A stretch of 64,000 bases of DNA from Ustulina deusta (Eukaryota; Ascomycota; Sordariomycetes; Xylariales; Xylariaceae): the NCBI GenBank assembly GCA_023159155.1, contig JAJNNX010000051.1:186001-250000 (forward strand), in the 5' to 3' direction. Below, piece by piece: positions 60,701-64,000 of the stretch. A program made the position numbers and the translations under genes. The notes under the pieces were generated by a model, which ran no database searches, was not told the origin of the DNA, and saw only the letters and a program-made list of their open reading frames with translations. Numbering within the stretch: the stretch's first letter is position 1; the number at the start of each line of letters is the position of its first letter.

Positions 60701-60764
60701 TTTTATAGTTTACTATTATTTTAAGTCTACTAAATTAGCTATATAAATTAATTATTATAAGCTA

Positions 60765-62624
60765 ACATAGGACACAAGCTAATTACTAATACAAGTTAAT
60801 TGCCAACTTTTTTGCACCTTTATATATACAAGTCAAATAATTCAACTATAACACAAAAAATTAATTAGATCTAATCGGAAATATTATTGCTAAATGTTTC
60901 TATAGCATTTTAATAAGTACGCAAGTTATACCTAGGCTTGCCGCATATTCTATATTGTTATATATACAATACACCCTTTTTCGTATAATAACTACTTTAC
61001 TACATTTCTTTTATTATTTACTTTTTAATAGCCCGTTTAGTTTTAAAATCTTATTTTTCCTATATAATAAATAACTTTTTATTTTATATATGTTTTTTTT
61101 TTATATAGTAGTATTAGCTAAATATCTTATTTGTTATACAAAGTTTAATAACTTTTTTTTTTAATAATATAACTTTATATATAAGCAGCGTTATATTTTT
61201 TATAATATAATTAATAATATTTAAAATAATATTTAATAAACTACTTTAATATTATATAACTTTATTTTTAATATATTTAGTTTATAATTATATATTAGTT
61301 GTATTATATGGAATTTTTAATTATTAAAAAACTAAAAGTCCGTTAGATAATCTAAAAAGTATTTTAGTTAATAATTAGACTTCGAACTAAGAAAATATAT
61401 ATTTTGGATCGTACAACACTAATCTAGTGCTTTTAAAACCTTTTCAAATATTAAATTCTATTATAAAAGCTTTATATGCCTTATAAAACATAACAAAAAA
61501 ATCTTTTTTAGTAATATAAATAATATATGTTTATATTAAATTATCGATTTTTTTTATATATAAACGTTTTAATAAGCTAAAACAACTAATATTAAAAAAT
61601 TAAAGTTAGTACAACAAATAAACAAATATATAAAAAGTAATAATATTATAATTTTTATAATATAGTTCAAAATTAGTTAAATAGTAGCTTTTATAGCTAT
61701 TAAAAATTAATAAGCAATAAATATCTTTTATATAACTAGCTATATATAAATTAAAATAATTAATTTAATTTAAACTTTATTTATTTATTATTTAGTTATT
61801 TTTTATAACTATAATTCTTTAGTTATATAATAGTTAGCTATTAATATACTAGGACAAAAAGTAAGTTTTGTTTACTAAAATAATATATAATAAAACTATA
61901 TAACTATATAAACTAATATTTTAAATAATAATTAATTATTTATAATTGCTTAGCTAAATAGCTTTTAATTATTTATACTAATTAGATATTATTATAACTA
62001 TTTCAAATAAAATTTGGCCTATTATAAAACTTATTTTATTAAAGTTATAAATATTCTTTTTTAAAATATTATATTTAATTATTATATTTTATATAAACTT
62101 AAACTATTTATTATATATAACAAGATTTTTATAAAAAACTTGCTAATAATTAATTTTTTAATTAAAATATATTTTAAACATAAAATATTATTATATAAAG
62201 TTTAAAGCCTAGTTAATACTAACTTTAGACGCGTTACGTTCGTATAATAGTTAATTAGCTATATTTTTAATACTACTTATCTAAAGCAGAAATAATTACA
62301 AAACTAAATCTATAATATATTATATAATAATATTTTTTTTAAGTTCAGTTAATTTTTAACGTTATATAATAAATATTTGTTAGGTTTGTTTGCTAGTGCG
62401 CTAATTGCAAAAAGTTATACAAAAAATATTATAGATTTGTACTATACAATTAACAGTTAATTTTTTGTTGCGATTAAAAGCTTCTAATACAAACTGCAAG
62501 TCTACTTTGTTCTAAGAAAGTGCTATTATTATTGGTTATAAAAATGGTAATTAAAAAAAGAGCGTACGAAAGTGCGAAAAAGTTGGCAATTGACTTGTAT
62601 TAGCAATTAGCTTGTGTCCTACGT
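60765..62624. mobile_element. Terminal-inverted-repeat DNA transposon nested in the copia element
   Basis: The ends are inverted repeats of ~52 bp, left ACATAGGACACAAGCTAATT and right (complement) ACGTAGGACACAAGCTAATT, continuing through AATTGCCAACTTTTT. A TA dinucleotide flanks each end (60763-60764 and 62625-62626), the target duplication of Tc1/mariner/pogo elements. The 1,860-bp length fits Fot1/pogo-type elements. The interior is AT-rich with stops in all frames, so no transposase can be read and the subfamily stays open. It lies between the protease and reverse-transcriptase remnants of the copia element, where integrase should be. Confidence 0.85.
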
Positions 62625-63036
62625 TAGTACTTTTTTTTTTTATATTTTTTAATATAGAAAAGGCTGCAAACGTTTATAAAAATAACTTCTTTTATATATA
62701 TATTTTTTTTAGAAGACTTCCTTTATAAGGCCTTTTTTTTATTTTTTTTATAATACAAGATTTATAAATATAGTAGTTCTTAGTATTATTTATTTTTTTA
62801 ATAATTTTGTTTAGTTTTAATAAGAATTATTTGTTTAAATAATTTATTTTTTTGTGCTAAAATCTTATTTTAGGGCTAATTTGGTAGGCTATTAGTACTA
62901 AAAAGATTGCTTAATTAATAAAAAATACAAAAAAATTTCCAAAATATAGTATAATAATTAGTATATTTAAAAGTTTTAAAAAAATAATTATATATTATTT
63001 TTTAATAAGTAATATTTTTGCTTCCTTATTTAGTAG

Positions 63037-63225
63037 CTATATTACTAAGATTAGGTTAACGCTTAATTTTAGGATATAAAATATATTATAAAAAGTAATT
63101 CTAGTAAGTCTTTTTATTATAGCAATTTGTTTAATAAAAATTTCTTTTTTTTTTATAAATATTTTAATTTTTTTAACCCCTTTAATCGTGATTTCCCCAA
63201 AGTTAAATTTCTTATAATTAAACAA
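63037..63225 (-). pseudogene. Copia protease/integrase-junction remnant
   Basis: This is the only longer open frame in the AT-rich block. It reads FNYKKFNFGEITIKGVKKIK ... YILKLSVNLILV, matching the NVLYVPxLxxNLLS-type phrase at the end of copia proteases. The bias to Lys, Ile, Asn and Phe results from RIP. It is a fossil, not a host gene. Confidence 0.75.
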
Positions 63226-64000
63226 TTTGTTCTTGTTCTAAATAATATATTGTCTATATTCTAAATCTAAAACCTAGACCCTTTTTAATAAGCAGTTAAT
63301 ATTTATTATATAAAATAGTTTAAAAGTTTTATTGTTTTTCCTACTTTAAATAGTAATACAAGCCTATATATCCTAATTTATAATATTTTTAATAGAGCTA
63401 TTACTTTCTATAGCGTTCTATTTTAAAGAACTTATTAATATTATAATTGCTTACTTTAATAAATTAAGTTTTTAGGTCTAAGGTCTAATATAAATAAAAT
63501 AGAATTAGTTTTATATTAGATATTTAGAATACTTCGTATAATAAAACAAATATATAGATTAAATTATAAAAAATTAAATAGTTTAGCTTAAAAATCTTAT
63601 ATAATATTTATTATATTGCTATTACTGCTATTTCTATGTTTTAGATATATTGCTAATATTGCTTTTTTTATTTCTCTTTTGCTGTTTTTTTTTGGCTTTT
63701 TTCCTTTTTTTTCTATATTTTTTTTAGTTCCGGGTATAAGTCCTAACAGCTTCTTTTAATATATTTTATCTTTCTACAATATTTATACTTTAGTTTTTTA
63801 AATACTACTTTTTTGTTTTTAAAATTAGTTATTATTGCTACTTGTTTTTTTTTTTTTATAAAGTTAGACTTAGCTATTATTACTAGCACTTTTTCTAGTA
63901 CCGATTAGTCTGTTCGACCTATGCAGGTTTTTTTATTTTTCGCGATTAGTACTACGTTGGTTAAAATCGGGATTTTAGTTCCTACTAAAATCTAGAAAAC

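Larger units (their letters stand above)
57780..64000 (-). mobile_element. RIP-degraded Ty1/copia retrotransposon (partial, minus strand)
   Basis: A very AT-rich block starts near 57780 and runs off the right edge. Read on the minus strand, copia pieces appear in order. Near 63790-63725 is a Gag zinc-knuckle remnant (KYCRKIKYIKRSC). Near 63225-63040 is the protease end (FNFGEITIKGVKKIKIF, YILKLSVNLILV). Near 59450-59340 is reverse transcriptase (DIYIEQPNKF, RVYKLKQVLYGLK followed by stops where Gln and Trp belong). Near 58350-58230 is the RNase H end (YIKDIIANGLTKLLFKN). Stops are mostly TAA or TAG at expected CAA and TGG codons, the C-to-T (CpA) pattern of RIP. Everything left of about 58200 may be LTR. 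The element is dead. Confidence 0.88.

Overview
The window is nuclear DNA of a filamentous ascomycete, most likely a Sordariomycete. The evidence is short GT-AG introns of about 50-100 bp in most genes, fungus-specific families (Zn2Cys6 regulator, Helo-like/NACHT/ankyrin STAND protein, Oxidoreductase-like mitochondrial protein, DUF7587-like protein, fungal rhodopsin domain), GGTACCTA-type microsatellites between genes, and an AT-rich right end whose transposons carry C-to-T damage typical of repeat-induced point mutation (RIP). Species cannot be read from the sequence.

Layout. 1-5 kb: a left-edge gene fragment (-), a xanthine/hypoxanthine phosphoribosyltransferase (+) and an Oxidoreductase-like mitochondrial protein (-). 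5.6-12.3 kb: one very long Helo-like-N/NACHT/ankyrin (NLR-type) reading frame, open except for two in-frame stops. 13.8-22.7 kb: a coiled-coil nuclear protein (kinetochore candidate), DPM3, and a Zn2Cys6 regulator next to a secreted FAD-linked oxidase. 22.7-34.8 kb: gene-poor accessory DNA with an HMG-box protein full of coding minisatellites and a secreted SGNH/GDSL esterase. 34.9-47.8 kb: a COX14-like protein, an unknown nuclear-looking protein, a BTB/POZ protein, two decayed genes (medium-chain dehydrogenase, ribosomal protein eL13) and an armadillo RAP1GDS-like protein. 47.8-57.7 kb: gene-poor again, with a GPI-type Ser/Thr-rich wall protein, a DUF7587-like protein, an Ecm33/receptor-L-like membrane glycoprotein and the 5' part of a rhodopsin-domain gene. 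57.7-64 kb: an AT-rich block holding a RIP-degraded Ty1/copia element on the minus strand, split by a 1.86-kb terminal-inverted-repeat DNA transposon.

How it fits together. Housekeeping genes (XPT1-like, OXLD-like, DPM3, COX14-like, RAP1GDS-like) alternate with accessory genes for self/non-self surveillance (NLR), secretion and cell surface. No large biosynthetic cluster or conserved MAT locus (APN2/SLA2) is visible. The regulator/FAD-oxidase pair is the only hint of a small specialised-metabolism unit. Splice sites were assigned by hand from GT/AG signals, reading-frame phase and family motifs; intron positions are predictions.
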